DNA of 64,000 nucleotides from Rapana venosa (GCA_028751875.1 CM054159.1:2780194-2844193); one strand, 5' to 3'. Positions 34,669 through 46,650 are shown, counted from the stretch's first letter. Notes: generated by a model not told the origin, from the letters alone. A program made the numbers and translations.

Positions 34669-35915
34669 CTGAAAGAATGTAGTAGAAATGTGACTGTGGC
34701 TTGACTGGTACGTCAAGTCTTGCACAGCATGGGTGACTTGACTGCTGTTGTCTTCTACAGAATACTTCACTCTGCCTCAGTTTTTCGAGACAGAGTTTTC
34801 TGTGGTGAATTTTTGTGTGGTGAAGTTTTCCTTTGTGAATTTTCCTGTGGAGAGGTTTTCTGTGGTGAAGTTTCCGTGGAGAAGTTTTTTGTTGTGACGA
34901 TTTCCTTGAAGTTTTCTTTGGTGAAGTTTTCTGTGGTGAAGATTTTCTGTGGTGAAGTTTTCTGTGAAGAAGTGTTTTGTGGTGAAATTTTCTGTGGTGA
35001 AGTTTTCCATGGTGAAGTTTTCTGTGGAGAAGTTTTCTGTGATGAAGTTTCCTTGAAGAAGTTTTTCTGTGGTGAAGATTTATGTGGTGAAGTTTTCCAT
35101 AGTGTCATTTTCCATGGTTTTTTTCGTGGTGTAGTTTTCCATAGGTTTCCCTGGTGATGTCTTCTGTGGTGTTGATTTTCCGTGATGGCGTTTTCTGCAG
35201 TGTTTTCTGTGGAGTCATTTTCTGTTGTGAAGATTACCATGAAGTTTTCTGTGGTAAAGTTTATGTGAGAAGTTTTCTGTGGTGAAGATTTCCTTGAAGT
35301 TCAGTTTGGTGAAGTTTTCTGTGGTGCAGTTTTCCATGGTAAAGTTTCCATGAAGAAGTTTTCTGTTTTGAAGATTACCATGAAGTTTTCTGTGGTAAAG
35401 TTTATGTAAAGAAGTTTTCTGTGGTGAAGTTTTTCCTTTTAATTTCTTTTTGTTGAAGTTTTCGGGGAAAGAAATTTTGGGGGTGAAATTTTTTGTGGTG
35501 AATTTTTTCATGATGAAGTTTTCCGAGAAGTTTTTTTTTGGGGAGAATTTTTTCTGTTTAATTTTTCCTGAAGAAGAAGTTTTCTGGGGTGAAGATTTCT
35601 GTGAATTTTTCTGTGGAAAGTTTTCTGGGGAAAATTTTCCATATTTCCCCTTTTTTTCCCCTGGTGCTTTTTGGGGGGTATTTTTTCTGAAAGGTTTCCC
35701 CTTTGGTGCTATTTTCCGTGGTTTTGTTTTTTCCATCATGCCCTTTTTCCTGAAGTTTTTTTTCTGTGGGTCATTTTTCATAGGTAGTTTTCGGCAGCGT
35801 AGAAACAGCGTAGAAATCTGGTATATTTTCTTTTATGATTTTTTTCTGTGGTGTACCCTTTCATCCCTTTACTCAACAAACCCCGGGTGTAGCCTTCCCC
35901 ATGCAATAAGGGAGC
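34669..35915 (-). pseudogene. Exon A-like module 8, double-length chimera
   Basis: 34669-35220 is an ordinary A 3' half with the V-E-D-N-S-S-Q end. At about 35221 it joins the TTGTGAAGATTACCATGAAG sequence that normally opens a fused-type module, so two minisatellites are joined. From about 35430 the sequence becomes error-rich. Frames of 157 and 188 codons exist but do not join. Confidence 0.4.
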
Positions 35916-36335
35916 CGGGAAAAAAAAAAAAAAGAAATGCCTAATTAATTTAACATGTTCAGTTTTTTAATTCAAATTAATCAGTTTTTTAAGGGCCCAT
36001 AAAAATGGGATGGAAAATTGGCCGCCCCCTGCAAAAAAACTGCCTAAGGAGAGAGGAAAAAGAAAAGAAAGAGAGAGACAAGACAAGAGCAAGAAACAGA
36101 AAGAGACAAAGAGAGAAAAAGTGAAGAAAAAGTGGGGGAGGGAGAGAAAATTGACAAACCCACGGGAAAAATAGACTTACTTTGGGCCTTATGGTCTACC
36201 TCAAAAACTTACAACGCACCCTTTCTAATCCCCCCACGTTAAAACGTATGATCGGGAACTGTGAAAATTTCTTTGAAACTCCCAAAAATTAACTGGGGAA
36301 TCCCCAAACACAAAAACCAAACATAAAACCCTTCC

Positions 36336-36427
36336 CTTTTCGTGTGTTTCCCCATTTGTTTCGTGCCGCATCCTCGGGCCTTAAAAAGAACCAAAGGAAC
36401 AGGAAAAACCTTTCCATTTGCTGTTTT
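36336..36427 (-). pseudogene. Exon B copy 11, in error-rich sequence
   Basis: Recognised by the conserved core for TGCCGCATCCTC and neighbouring words, but indels disrupt the frame and splice sites. Boundaries are approximate. Read errors may account for the damage. Confidence 0.35.
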
Positions 36428-37003
36428 CCACAAAAAAGGGAAAAATTTTAAAAATTTAAACCTATTGCACGCAAGTACACAAATACACACACGCTTTCTC
36501 AATCACACACAAAAACCAGACAGGGGGGAAAAAAGACCCGGTGGTTAGAGTAAAGACATAAAATTTAATAAGGAAAGACAAAAAAAAAATTTTTTTTGAT
36601 CCTGACTTCCTTTCCTCCCCTGAAAGAATGTAGAAAAAAAATTGGGGACGGGCTTGCCCCCATGCTAATACTGAAAAAGGGAAGGGAGGCAAAGAGAGAG
36701 AAAAAGATGAGAGAGAAACAAACAAGACCAAGAGAGACAGAACGAGACAAAGAGAGAAACTGCAGGGAAAAAAGATAGGGAGGGGAGAGAAGACAAAAAA
36801 CCACGTGAGAAAAAAAAGACAAAAATTTTTGTTTTTAAAGGCCCAACCACAAACCCAAACAACAACCCCCCACCCCCCCCTTTTTCTCATCCCCCCACTT
36901 TTAAAAAGAAATGATCAGGAGATTTTGGGGAAAATTTCCTTTGAACTCCCATATTTTAAGCTGAGAAAAAACCCACCAACAATAACAGAAAAATGCCCCT
37001 TTT

Positions 37004-37085
37004 CCCTTTTCCCTGTTGCTTCCATTGCACGTGCCCCCCTCCTCACTTGGAAGACCTAGGCCGGAACGCCTCCATGATAGCTTGA
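37004..37085 (-). pseudogene. Exon B copy 12, in error-rich sequence
   Basis: Partial match to B, with several missing bases. It sits directly beside a degraded minisatellite, as in the fused unit type. Boundaries are approximate. Confidence 0.35.
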
Positions 37086-37094
37086 TCTCAAAAA

Positions 37095-37662
37095 AAAAAG
37101 GTGGGCATTTTTTCCATGGTAAAAGTTTCCTTTGGAATTTTTAAGGTTTGAAAAAATTACCATAAGTTTTCGGGGTAAATTTTATGTAAAGAATTTTCGG
37201 GGTGAAGATTTCCTTGAAGTTCTGTTTTTTTTAAAGTTTTCGTGGAAAATTTTTGGGGGAAAAATTTTCTGGGGTAAAATTTTTCATGATAAATTTTCCA
37301 GAATTTTTGTGGAAAAGTTTTCTTTTATGAAGTTTCCGTGAAGAAGAATTTTTTCTGGGGGAAAGTTTTTTCTGGGAAATGTTCTGTGGTGAATTTTTTT
37401 GGTAAAGTTTTCCATATTGTCTTTTTTCCAGGGTGCTTTTTGGGGTTTATTTTTCTGTAGGATCCCTGGGTTTATCTCCGGGGGTGTTGATTTTCCACAT
37501 GTGGGTTTTCGAATGTTTTTTTTTTTGGAAAGCTTTTTTCCTATGTATATTTTTGCACGAATATTCAGCGTAGCCCCTCGGGTAGTTTTCTTTATATTTT
37601 TTCTGTGGTGACCTTTCATCCAAATTCTAAACCAACTGGTATTCTTCCAGCCAAAATGGGCC
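37095..37662 (-). pseudogene. Exon A-like module 9, degraded
   Basis: The 15-bp pattern is still visible but G and T runs are altered and no frame survives. The end at the exon head is approximate. Low sequence quality is the simplest explanation. Confidence 0.35.
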
Positions 37663-38089
37663 TGCAAAAAAAAAAAAAGCATGCCTAAAAAATTTTAACC
37701 CATTTTCAGTTTTAAATTCCCAAATTTAAATCAGATTTTTTGGAAAGAAATAGCATGGTAATGTGCTGCGCCATGCAAATAAAAACGCCTAAGGAGAAGG
37801 CAAAGAGAAGTGGGAAAAAACAAGACAAAGAAAGAGAGCCCAGAAAGAGCCCAAGAAACAGTGAAAATGAAGAAGGGAAGGGGGGAGAGAGAATGAAAAC
37901 CACAGGGAGTAAAAAAGACTTACATTATGCTTTTTGGCACCACAAAAATTTAAAATCCCACCTTCTTAATCCCCCCACTTTTTAAAAAAGTAAAATCGGG
38001 TAAAACGGGTGAAAATTCAAAAAAAACTCCCAGAATGTTAAGCGAGGAAAAACCCAAACCCGAAACCCAACAAACATAAAACCCTCTTC

Positions 38090-38177
38090 CTTTTTCCTGT
38101 GTGCTTCCACTTGCTCGTTCTGCATCCTCGGGCTTGAAGTACCTGGGACGGGAACAGCCCCCCATGATAGCTTGATT
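38090..38177 (-). pseudogene. Exon B copy 13, in error-rich sequence
   Basis: Good match over V-P-V-P-G-T-S and the following codons, with a shortened TTGAAGTACC region and added bases near the 3' end. The acceptor is close to normal, the donor is not. Confidence 0.4.
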
Positions 38178-38937
38178 CTCACAAAAAAGTAAAATTTTTA
38201 AAAATTACCTATGTCACGCCATACACACACACACACCCCAAAAGCTAAATCACACCCCACAAGCACAGACAAAGGAACAAAACCCTGGGGGTTTAAGTTT
38301 TGGGCTTTTGAAAATCTTTATCTGGTGACAGGGGTTCGAATCCCCAAGCCGGGGGGATTTTTTTCTTTTTTTGTCAATTTGTCTCCTAAAAGGGGCAGCC
38401 CAAATACCCCGAAAAAAATATCTAGCCCTTTAATTACATACAAACAAAATAAACCAACCACCCCACACCAGATGAGATAAAATTTTAAAATTTAAATGAC
38501 AAACAGAAAATTTAAAAGGGGAAAAACAAAAAAAAAAGATATCAAAATGATTTTGTACCCCCTTTTCCCCCACCTGAAAAAAATTTAGTAAAAGTACTGG
38601 GGGTTTGGCGCCATAAATATACTGCCCAAGGAGGGGGCAAAGAGGGGAGAGAGTGAGAGAGAGAAAAGGACAAGAGCAAGAGAGACAAAAGAACAAGAGA
38701 GAAACTCGGAAAAAAAACCTAGGGGGGGAGAAAGAATGACAAACAAAACCGTAGAAAAACAAAGCCCTTATATTGTGCTATTAACCACAAACCCCTTAAA
38801 AATCCCCCATCCCCCCTTTTTAAATAAAACCTTTCCCTTCCAAAAAGAATATCAGTGAGACGTGAAAATTTCCTTTAGAACCCCAAAATTTTTAAGCGAA
38901 AATACCCAACAACAACAACGACATACCCCCTTTTTAC

Positions 38938-39018
38938 CTTTCTTGGCTTCCCCCTTCTTGTGCCGCATCCTCGGGCATTAAATTTATTTAAATGGGAACA
39001 ACCCAAAATAGTTTGATT
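38938..39018 (-). pseudogene. Exon B copy 14, in error-rich sequence
   Basis: Short and heavily altered. The GTGCCGCATCCTCGGGCAT core still identifies it. Fused unit type. Confidence 0.33.
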
Positions 39019-39029
39019 CGCAAAAAAAA

Positions 39030-39635
39030 TGTTGCATTTTTTCCAGGGAAAAATTTTCCCCTGAAAAAGTTTTGTTTTGTGAAGTTTTACCATGAAGTTT
39101 TTTTTGGGGTAAAGTTTATGTAAAAATTTTTCGTGTGAAATTTCCTTAATTCCCTTTTTGGTGAAGCTTTCTGGGGTGAATTTTTCCAGGGTTAAAATTT
39201 TTCTGGGAAAGTGTTTTTTTTGGTGAAATTTTTTTTGGGGAAAATTTTTCCTTGGGAAGTTTTTGATATTTTTCTGTGGAAATTTTCTTGTATAAAAGTT
39301 TCCGTGAAAGAATTTTTTCGTGGTAAAATTTTTTCTGTAAATGTGCGGTTAAAATTTTTTCTGTGGTGAATTTTTTCTGTGGGTTTCTTTTTCCCCAGGT
39401 TTTTTTTGGTTAGTTTTTTGCGGTTTTCCGATGCTTCTTCCGGGGTGTTGTTTTTTCCAAACCTTTTCTTTTTCCCTAAAGGTTTTTCAAATATCATTTC
39501 CAGGGAGTAGTATCCTGCAGCGAAGTATTCACTAGCTTTCTGGGGTGTAGTTTTCTGAGTTTAATTTTTTTCTGTGGTTTACTTTTCTTTCCCTCACTGA
39601 ACATTGGGGGAAATCCCATCCATAAGTGAGCCGGG
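39030..39635 (-). pseudogene. Exon A-like module 10, degraded
   Basis: Same condition as its neighbours in the error-rich zone. Only the 3' minisatellite phase T-E-N-F can be followed for about 100 codons (39192-39497). Confidence 0.35.
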
Positions 39636-40048
39636 AAAAGAAAAAAGCAGTGCCTAATTAAATTTAAAAGTTCCGTGTTAATTCAAATTTTTCAGATTTT
39701 TATCATGAATTTGCATGGGAATTGGGCCCGCGCCATGCTAAACTGCCAAGGAGAGAGGCAAAGAAGAGTAAGAAGAGACAGAGAAAAAGAGCCCCAAAAA
39801 GACAGAAAGGGGACAAAGAGAGACCCGTGAATGAAAAAAGGGGGGAGGGAGAGAGAATGGCCCAAAAACACAAAGGGGGAAATAGCCTTTCATTGTGCTT
39901 ATGTCTAGCCACTAAAATTAAAAAACGCACCCCCTTAAAACCCCCCCCTTTTCAACGATGATTTAGTGGGCTTTCAAATTTTTTTGAAACTCCCAGAATG
40001 TAAGCTGAGGGAAAAACCAACACAACAAAAAACCCCTTACACCCTTAC

Positions 40049-40133
40049 CTTTCTTTTTCTTCCCCCTGCTCGTTTTCCGCACCTCAGGGATTGAAGTACC
40101 TAGGCAGGAAAAACCCCATGATAAACTTGATTT
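40049..40133 (-). pseudogene. Exon B copy 15, in error-rich sequence
   Basis: ATTGAAGTACCTAGG is preserved and the GTAAG donor is visible. The rest carries indels. Confidence 0.35.
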
Positions 40134-40692
40134 CTGGCCAAAAAAAATGAAATTTAAATTACCCATTCAACCCCATGTACACAAACAAAACCAAACCAAC
40201 CCGCTCAATAAAAACACACAACCAGAAAATGGGGGAAAAAAAGAGCTGTGTTAAAAGTCAAACATGACAATTAAAAGGAAAGACAAAAAAAAAATCTAAT
40301 AGAGTCCTGTACTTCCTTTTTCCCCACCAAAAAAATGTTTGAAAATGTCGGGGGCTTTGGGGCCATGTATATACTCCCAAGGAGGGGGGCAAAGAAGAGA
40401 AAAAGATGAAGAGGACAAGACAAAAGCAAGAGAGACAAAAAGGGCAAAAAAGAGAAAATGCAGGGGGAAAAAAAATAGGGAAAGGGGGAAAAAACAACAC
40501 AAAAGTAGAAACAAAAACTTTTATTTGTTTTTTTTGGGCCCAGCCACTAAACCTACAAACCCCCCCCCCTCCCTTTCTCAAACCCCCCAAAGACAAATAT
40601 GATCATGGACTGTGCAAAATTTTTTAAAAACTCCCAGAATGGTTTAAACTGAGGGAAAAAACCCAAAACAATAACGACATGCACCTCTTAAA

Positions 40693-40776
40693 CCTTTTTG
40701 TTGCTTCCACTTGCAAATTTCGATCCTCAGCATGGGAAATAAACCCAGGGCGGGGAAATCCACCCTATACTTGATT
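40693..40776 (-). pseudogene. Exon B copy 16, in error-rich sequence
   Basis: Weak match, fused to a degraded minisatellite. The frame is lost. Confidence 0.3.
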
Positions 40777-40794
40777 TTGCACAAAAAAAAAGTG

Positions 40795-41363
40795 GGGGCA
40801 GTTTTCCATGGGAAAGTTTCCGGAAAAAGTTTAGTGTTTGAAAATTTCCATGAAGTTTTTTGTGGGAAAATTTAAAAAAAGAAGTTTTTTTGTGGGGAAG
40901 ATTTCCTTAAGTTCCCCGTTTTTGAAGTTTTCCCGTGGAAATATTTTTGGGGAAATTTTCCCGTGTAATTTTTTTATGATAAGTTTTTTCCCGGAGTTTT
41001 TTGGAAATTTTCTTGGAATTTTTAAAATTTTTTCCGTGAAGAAATTTTCCCGGGTGAAGATTTCTGTGAAATTTCTTGGGGAATTTCTTAAATTTTCCAT
41101 AGTTCCTTTTCCCCGGTGCTTTTTTTGGTGTAGTTTTTTTTAGGGTTCCCTGGTCATCTTCCGTGGGGTTGATTTTCCATCAAAGTCGGTTTTCCCGAAG
41201 TTTTTTTTCTGGATCATTTTTCATAGTGTATTTTTCCCGCAGCGTATAAATTCCCCGTATCAATCTGGGGGGTGTAGTTTTTTTTGTGATGATTTTCTTG
41301 GTTTCCTTTCATTTCCATTACTCAACCAACGGGGTTTTTTTCCCCTCAATAAAGGGGAAAACC
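40795..41363 (-). pseudogene. Exon A-like module 11, degraded
   Basis: Minisatellite with frequent T and A run changes. Exon head and acceptor are barely recognisable. Confidence 0.33.
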
Positions 41364-41782
41364 CCGCAATAGAAAAAAAAAATGCCAAAATTAAAATTTA
41401 AAATTGGCAGTTTAATTCAAAATTTAAAAAAATTTTTATGGCATAAATGCATGGGGGTTTGCCTGCGCCAGCTATATACTGCCTAAAGGGGAAAAGGGAA
41501 AAAGAACCTTTTGAAAAAGACAGAGAAAAAGAGAAAGAAACAGAAAGAGACAAAGAGAGACAGTGAGATGAAGAAGGGAAGGAGGGAGAGAGAATGACAA
41601 ACACACAGGGAGTAACAAAGACTTACATTATGCTTATGGTCTAGCCACTAAACTTAAAATGCACCTGTCTTAATCCCCCCACGTTACAAAGTATGATCAG
41701 TGAGACAGTGCAAATTCTTTAAAACTCCCAGAATGTTAAGCTGAGGAATAACCAACAGCAACAACAAACATACACCTCTTAC

Positions 41783-41867
41783 CTTTCTGTGTGCTTCCAC
41801 TTGCTCGTGCTGCATCCTCAGGCATTGAAGTACCTAGGACAGGAACAGCCTCCATGATAGCTTGATT
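41783..41867 (-). CDS. Exon B copy 17
   Basis: Intact 85-bp copy immediately after sequence quality recovers. Consensus protein and both splice sites. Confidence 0.48.
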
Positions 41868-42635
41868 CTGCACAAAAAAGTGAAATTTAAAATTACCTAT
41901 GTGCACGCACATACACACACACACACACGCACGCTCAATCACACACACAAGCACAGACATGGGGAACAGAAGAGCCTGGTGGTTAGAGTATTGTGCATTG
42001 CCATCATGATCTGGTGACAGGGGTTCGAATCCCAGCCAAGGGGATTTTCCTTCTTCTTGTGGCAACTTGTCTCCTCAAAGAGTGCAGCCCAAATATCCAG
42101 CAAAAATATCTGCAGTCACTGAATGTAGCATACAAGACAAGACTAAACCAGACCACACCACACCAGATGAGATGAGAATGTAAAATTAATGAGTCAAGAC
42201 ATGACAATTAAAAGGAAAGACAGAAAAAAAGATATCTAATAGAGTCTTGTACTTCCTTTCCTCACCTGAAAGAATGTAGTAGAAATGTGACTGTGGTTTG
42301 CGCCATGCTATATACTGCCCAAGGAGGGAGGCAAAGAGAGAGAGAGAGTGAGAGAGAGACAGAGACAAGAGCAAGAGAGACAGAAAGAGACAAAGAGAGA
42401 AACTGCGGCGAAAAAACATAGGGAGGGAGAAAGAATGACAAACACACAGTGAGAAAAACAAAGACTTATATTGTGCTTATGGTCTAGCCACTAAACCTAT
42501 AACCTCCCCATCCCTCCCTTTCTCAAACCCTCCACGTTACAAAGTATGATCAGTGAGACTGTGCAAATTCTTTAGAATTCCCAGAATGTTAAGCTGAGAA
42601 ATACCCAACAACAACAACAGACATACATCTCTTAC

Positions 42636-42719
42636 CTTTCTGTGTGCTTCCACTTGCTTGTGCCGCATCCTCAGGCATTGAAGTACCTAGGATGGAACAG
42701 CCTCCATGATAGCTTGATT
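42636..42719 (-). pseudogene. Exon B copy 18, fused type, 1-bp deletion
   Basis: 84 bp. A base is missing in the V-P-V-L region, so the open frame coming from the fused exon A (42730-43325) stops after M-E-A-V-P. Donor and acceptor are intact. Confidence 0.42.
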
Positions 42720-42729
42720 CTGCACAAAA

Positions 42730-43325
42730 AATGTGGTGCAGTTTTCCATGGTAAAGTTTCCGTGAAGAAGTTTTGTGTTGTGAAGATTACCATGAAGTTT
42801 TCTGTGGTAAAGTTTATGTGAAGAAGTTTTCTGTGGTGAAGATTTCCTTGAAGTTCTCTTTGGTGAAGCTTTCTGTGGTGAAGTTTTCCATGTTGAAGTT
42901 TTCTGTGGAGAAGTGTTTTGTGGTGAAATTTTCTGTGGTGAATTTTTCCATGGTGAAGTTTTCTGAGATGTTTTCTGTGGAGAAGTTCTCTGTGATGAAG
43001 TTTCCGTGAAGAAGTTTTCTGTGGTGAAGATTTCTGTGAAATGTGCTGTGGTGAAGTTTTCTGTGGTGAAGTTTTCTGTAGTGTCATTTTCCATGGTGTT
43101 TTTGTGGTGTAGTTTTCTGCAGGTTTTCCTGATGCTGTCTTCCGTGGTGTTGATTTTCCATCATGTTGTTTTCTGAAGTGTTTTCTATGGAGTCATTTTC
43201 CATGGAGTAGTATCCTGCAGCGTAGCATTCTGTGGTGTAGTTTTCTGAGATGATGTTTTCTGTGGTTTAGCTTTTCATACCATCACTGAAGCATCTGGTG
43301 TAGTCTTCCATGCCATAAGTGGAGC
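42730..43325 (-). CDS. Exon A-like module 12, fused to exon B
   Basis: Two overlapping open frames of 135 and 138 codons cover 42671-43094 in the T-T-E-N and S-P-Q-K phases. One continues into B as C-T-T-F-F-V-Q-N-Q. The head up to 43325 lacks part of the Y-A-E-Y-Y repeats. Confidence 0.43.
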
Positions 43326-44250
43326 CTGGAACAGAAAAAAAGCAGTGCCTAATTAATTAACATGTTCAGTGTTAATTCAAATTAATCAGATTTTTATGGC
43401 ATGAAATAGCATGGTATTGTCCCTGCGCCATGCTATATACTGCCTAAGGCGATAAGCAAAGAGAGAGTAAGAGAGAGAAGCAGACAAGAGCTAGAGAGAA
43501 AGAAAGAGACAAAGAGAGACAGTGAGTTGAAAAAGGCGGGAGGGAGAGAGAATGACAAACACAAAGGGAGAGACAAAGGCTTACATTGTGCTTATGATCT
43601 AGCCCTAGACCTAAAAAGATATGGAGGAAGAGAGAATGACAAACACACAGGGAGTGACAAAGACTTACAGTGTACTAATGGTCTAACCACTACACCTACA
43701 ACCCACCCCTCTCAATCCCCCCAGGTTACGAAGTATGATTAGTCAGAGAGTGCAAATTCTTTAGAACTCCCAGAATGTTAACCCAAGTAGCGCGGTTCCC
43801 GGAATATTCCGGTAAAGGCGGGTCTAAGCTGTGTGGCGGATCCCCGGAATATTCCGGGATGACATTGGTGATCATAGTTGAAAGCTTACTTTCGCTTTCA
43901 AAGGTCAGCCAATGAATGTTAAGGCCGTTGTAGGCCCGCAGAAAGGGGTGAAGGTCGTTTGACACACACAAGCAACAAAGAATCTGATTGGTTAAGAGTG
44001 TATTTTTAATTTTTTTCGGACCAGCCAAGATCGTCTTCAACAAAAATGGCGGCCAGTGTTTGCATTAGAATTTTTTCAAGCGTTTTTCGAGCTTTTTTAC
44101 AATATTGACAGGAGGAGGAGTTTTAGAGGCTGGATTTGGTTGAAATAAACAATGAATGAGACGATGAGGTAAGGATTGTGGAATATTTTTGAAAAACTTG
44201 GTAAAAATCGATCGCGATCGGACTGAATCGAGCGGTGCTAGTTTTGCTGG

Positions 44251-44478
44251 ATGGACTTCTTCGCTACTCGGCGATTTCGACGTCACAGATTGTTTTACTT
44301 CATTTTGACGCAACGAGGCTTCGAAATAACTGTTGTTGAGTCAAATCGCTATGCTGCTGAGTACTTTGCATCACATGAAATCAAGCGATCTTTGTATTTT
44401 CGTCATAGAAAGCCACCACTTCGCACATTCCGCCATGACGGTCACGATGACGTTGATCCTTTCGCTGAACTTTTCTGA
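44251..44478 (+). pseudogene. piggyBac transposase N-terminal remnant
   Basis: 75 codons with F-E-I-T-V-V-E-S-N-R-Y-A-A-E-Y, which resembles the N-terminal V-E-x-x-N-x-Y-A region of piggyBac transposases, followed by a His/Arg/Asp-rich stretch. It stops at the edge of the nested SINE. The DDD catalytic domain is not present. Confidence 0.5.
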
Positions 44479-44479
44479 G

Positions 44480-44742
44480 TATTTGTTGATATTTTTATTT
44501 ATATTTATTTATACCACTTTAAGTCACGAGATTTCTCTGCGTAAAATTCGGGCTGCTCTCCCTGGGGAGAGCACGTCGCCACAAGAGCAGTGCCACCCCT
44601 TTTTTTTTTTTTTTTTTTTTTTGGTCTGCAACTGTATTTCTTTCCCTATCAGAGTGGCTTTTTTCTAAGAATTTTGCCAGGGACAACTCTCTTGTTGCCG
44701 TGGGTTCTTTTTCGTGCGCTGCATAATTTTCTGTAACACACG

Positions 44743-44773
<31 letters not shown>

Positions 44774-44895
44774 TAGCGCCCAGACCACCATTCATGGTCT
44801 AATGGATGGGGGAAAAGTTTCGGGCCCAGACGGGATACGAACCCGGACTTTTCGCTTTCTAGACAGGCGCGTTACCTCTAGACCACCGATCCACT
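44480..44895 (-). mobile_element. Full-length tRNA-derived SINE
   Basis: On the minus strand: tRNA head with box A TGGTCTAGAGG and box B GGTTCGTATCC; a central region with AAAGAACCCACGGCAAC and GTTGTCCCTGGCAAAATTC; a palindromic CTCTCCCTGGGGAGAG; and an AAATATAAATA tail. The central words are ones I associate with SINEs common in marine gastropods, which is the main clue to the host. A long T run (44600-44621) interrupts it. Confidence 0.8.
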
Positions 44896-45349
44896 TGTGA
44901 CCGATAAAGCGATACAAACTCCTTATTTTTTGAAAACTAATGTCAAGAAATAGTGTTTACCTAATCATGACATTTATGCACCGCAAGAACTTTGCTTATC
45001 GTGTTAAAATCGATCCGGGGCCCTGACGATGGAACAGTGATCAGTAGTGCGCACACGATTTTTTGGGGGGGATTTTTTTTACATAATCATAATCACTACA
45101 CACTATTATAAAATTACACTCATTTAAAAGCATATTATCTGTTCTTTCCAGTGATATATAGCTTAACACATTTAATTCAGTTTTATATATCAATATCAAG
45201 GGTTGTTTGAGCCCACCCTGCTCCAAAACAATGCTAGCCAATGTTAATTCAGCCAATAGAAGTGACGCTTGTTGCTGCATATTCAGCGCTACTAGGGTTA
45301 AGCTGAGGAACACCCAACAGCAGCAACAACAGACACACACTCCTCTTAC

Positions 45350-45434
45350 CTTTCTGTGTGCTTCCACTTGCTCGTGCCGCATCCTCAGGCATTGAAGTAC
45401 CTAGGACAGGAACAGCCTCCATCATAACTTGATT
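45350..45434 (-). CDS. Exon B copy 19
   Basis: Intact 85 bp, start N-Q-V-M-M. It is the first module after the TTAA element that ends at 45297, and the target TTAA lies 49 bases before it. Confidence 0.48.
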
Positions 45435-46182
45435 CTGCACAAAAAAGTGACATTTGAAATTACATATGTGCACGCATGCACGCACACACATGCACGCTCA
45501 CTCACACACACAAAGCAAAGACAGGGGGAACAGTCAAGCCTGGTGGTTAGTGCATTGTGCATTGCCCTCATGATCTGGTGACAGGGGTTCGAATCCCAGC
45601 CAAGGGGATTTTTTTCTTGTTCTTGTGGCAACTTGCTCTCCTCAAAGAGTGCAGCCCAAATATCCAGCAAAGAAACCTGCAGTCACTGAACGTAGCATAC
45701 AAGACAAGACCAAACCAGACCAGATGAGATGACTAGGAGAAATGAATGAGGCAAGACATGACAATTAAAAGGAAGGACAGAAAAAATATATATAAGAGAG
45801 TCCTGTAGTTCCTTTCTTTACCTGCAAAGAATTTAGTAGAAATGTGACTGTGGCTTTGGCCATGCTATATACTGCCCGAGTAGAGAGGCAAAGAGAGAGA
45901 GTAAGAGAGAGACAGAGACTAGAGCAAGAGAGACAGAGACAAGAGAGAAACTGAGTGGATAAAAGATAGGGAGGGAGAGAGAATGACAAACACACAGGGA
46001 GAAACAAAGACTTATATTGTGCTTATGGTCTAACCATTAAACCTACAACCCACCCCCCTCCTCCCTTCACACTCCCCCCACGTTACAAAGTATGATCAGT
46101 GAGACAGTGCAAAATCTTGAGAACTCCCAGAATGTTAAGCTGAGGAATACCCAAACAACAGCAACAGACATACACCTCTGAC

Positions 46183-46267
46183 CTTTCTGTGTGCTTCCAC
46201 TTGCTTGTGCCGCATCCTCAGGCATTGAAGTACCTAGGACGGGAACAGCCTCCATGATGGCTTGATT
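46183..46267 (-). CDS. Exon B copy 20
   Basis: 85 bp, donor variant AAAG/GTCAGAGG (weaker than GTAAG), acceptor intact, A-Q-A replaces A-R-A. Confidence 0.43.
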
Positions 46268-46650
46268 CTGCACAAAAAAGTGACATTTTAAATTAAGTGT
46301 GTGCACCCACGCACACACACGCACACGCTCACTCACACACACAAGCACAGACAGGGGGAACAGAATAGCCTGGTGGTTAGAGCATTGTGCATTGCCCTCA
46401 TGATCTGGTGACAAGGGTTCGAATCCCAGTCAAGGGGAGTTTTCATTCTTGTGGCAACTTGCTCTCCTCAAAAAGTGCAGGTCAAATATTAGGTAGAAAA
46501 TCTGCAGTCACTGAACGTAGCATATGAGACAAGACCAAACCAGACCAAACCAGATGAGATGAGAAGGCAAAAGGAATGAGACAAGACACAACAAGTAAAA
46601 GGAAAGACAGAAAAAGATAAATATTTGAGTCCTGTAGTTTCCTTCTTTAC

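Larger units (their letters stand above)
35430..41500. other. Zone of low apparent sequence accuracy
   Basis: Every unit part is present in order, but runs of A, G, C and T are lengthened or merged and non-homologous changes are frequent. The transitions to clean sequence are abrupt on both sides. Confidence 0.7.
33850..43777 (-). repeat. Tandem array segment 4, largely low-quality sequence
   Basis: Units resume with the C/T tract at about 33850. B-like copies lie at about 34193, 36336, 37004, 38090, 38938, 40049, 40693, 41783 and 42636. From about 35430 to 41500 the text is still alignable to the unit but has dense homopolymer shifts and substitutions to G or A runs. Quality returns abruptly near 41580. 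The segment ends at a TTAA element insertion. Confidence 0.85.
43782..45297. mobile_element. piggyBac-like element with nested SINE
   Basis: 1,516 bp between TTAA sites (43778-43781, 45298-45301) in the unit's ATGTTAAGCTGAGG sequence. Inverted ends CCCAAGTAGCGCGG and CCCTAGTAGCGCTG. Two palindromes built on CCCGGAATATTCCGGG at 43798-43858 resemble the CCGGAAATTTTCCGG of the smaller TTAA element. Contains a transposase remnant and a SINE. Confidence 0.82.

Noticed and set aside
36239..41100. New short genes in 36-41 kb
   Set aside because: The frames are the noisy remains of unit sequence. No motif or splice structure supports separate genes.
43782..45297. A host gene with a CpG-rich promoter in the GC-richer island
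   Set aside because: TTAA target duplication and inverted ends show it is an inserted element. The only frame with similarity is a piggyBac remnant.
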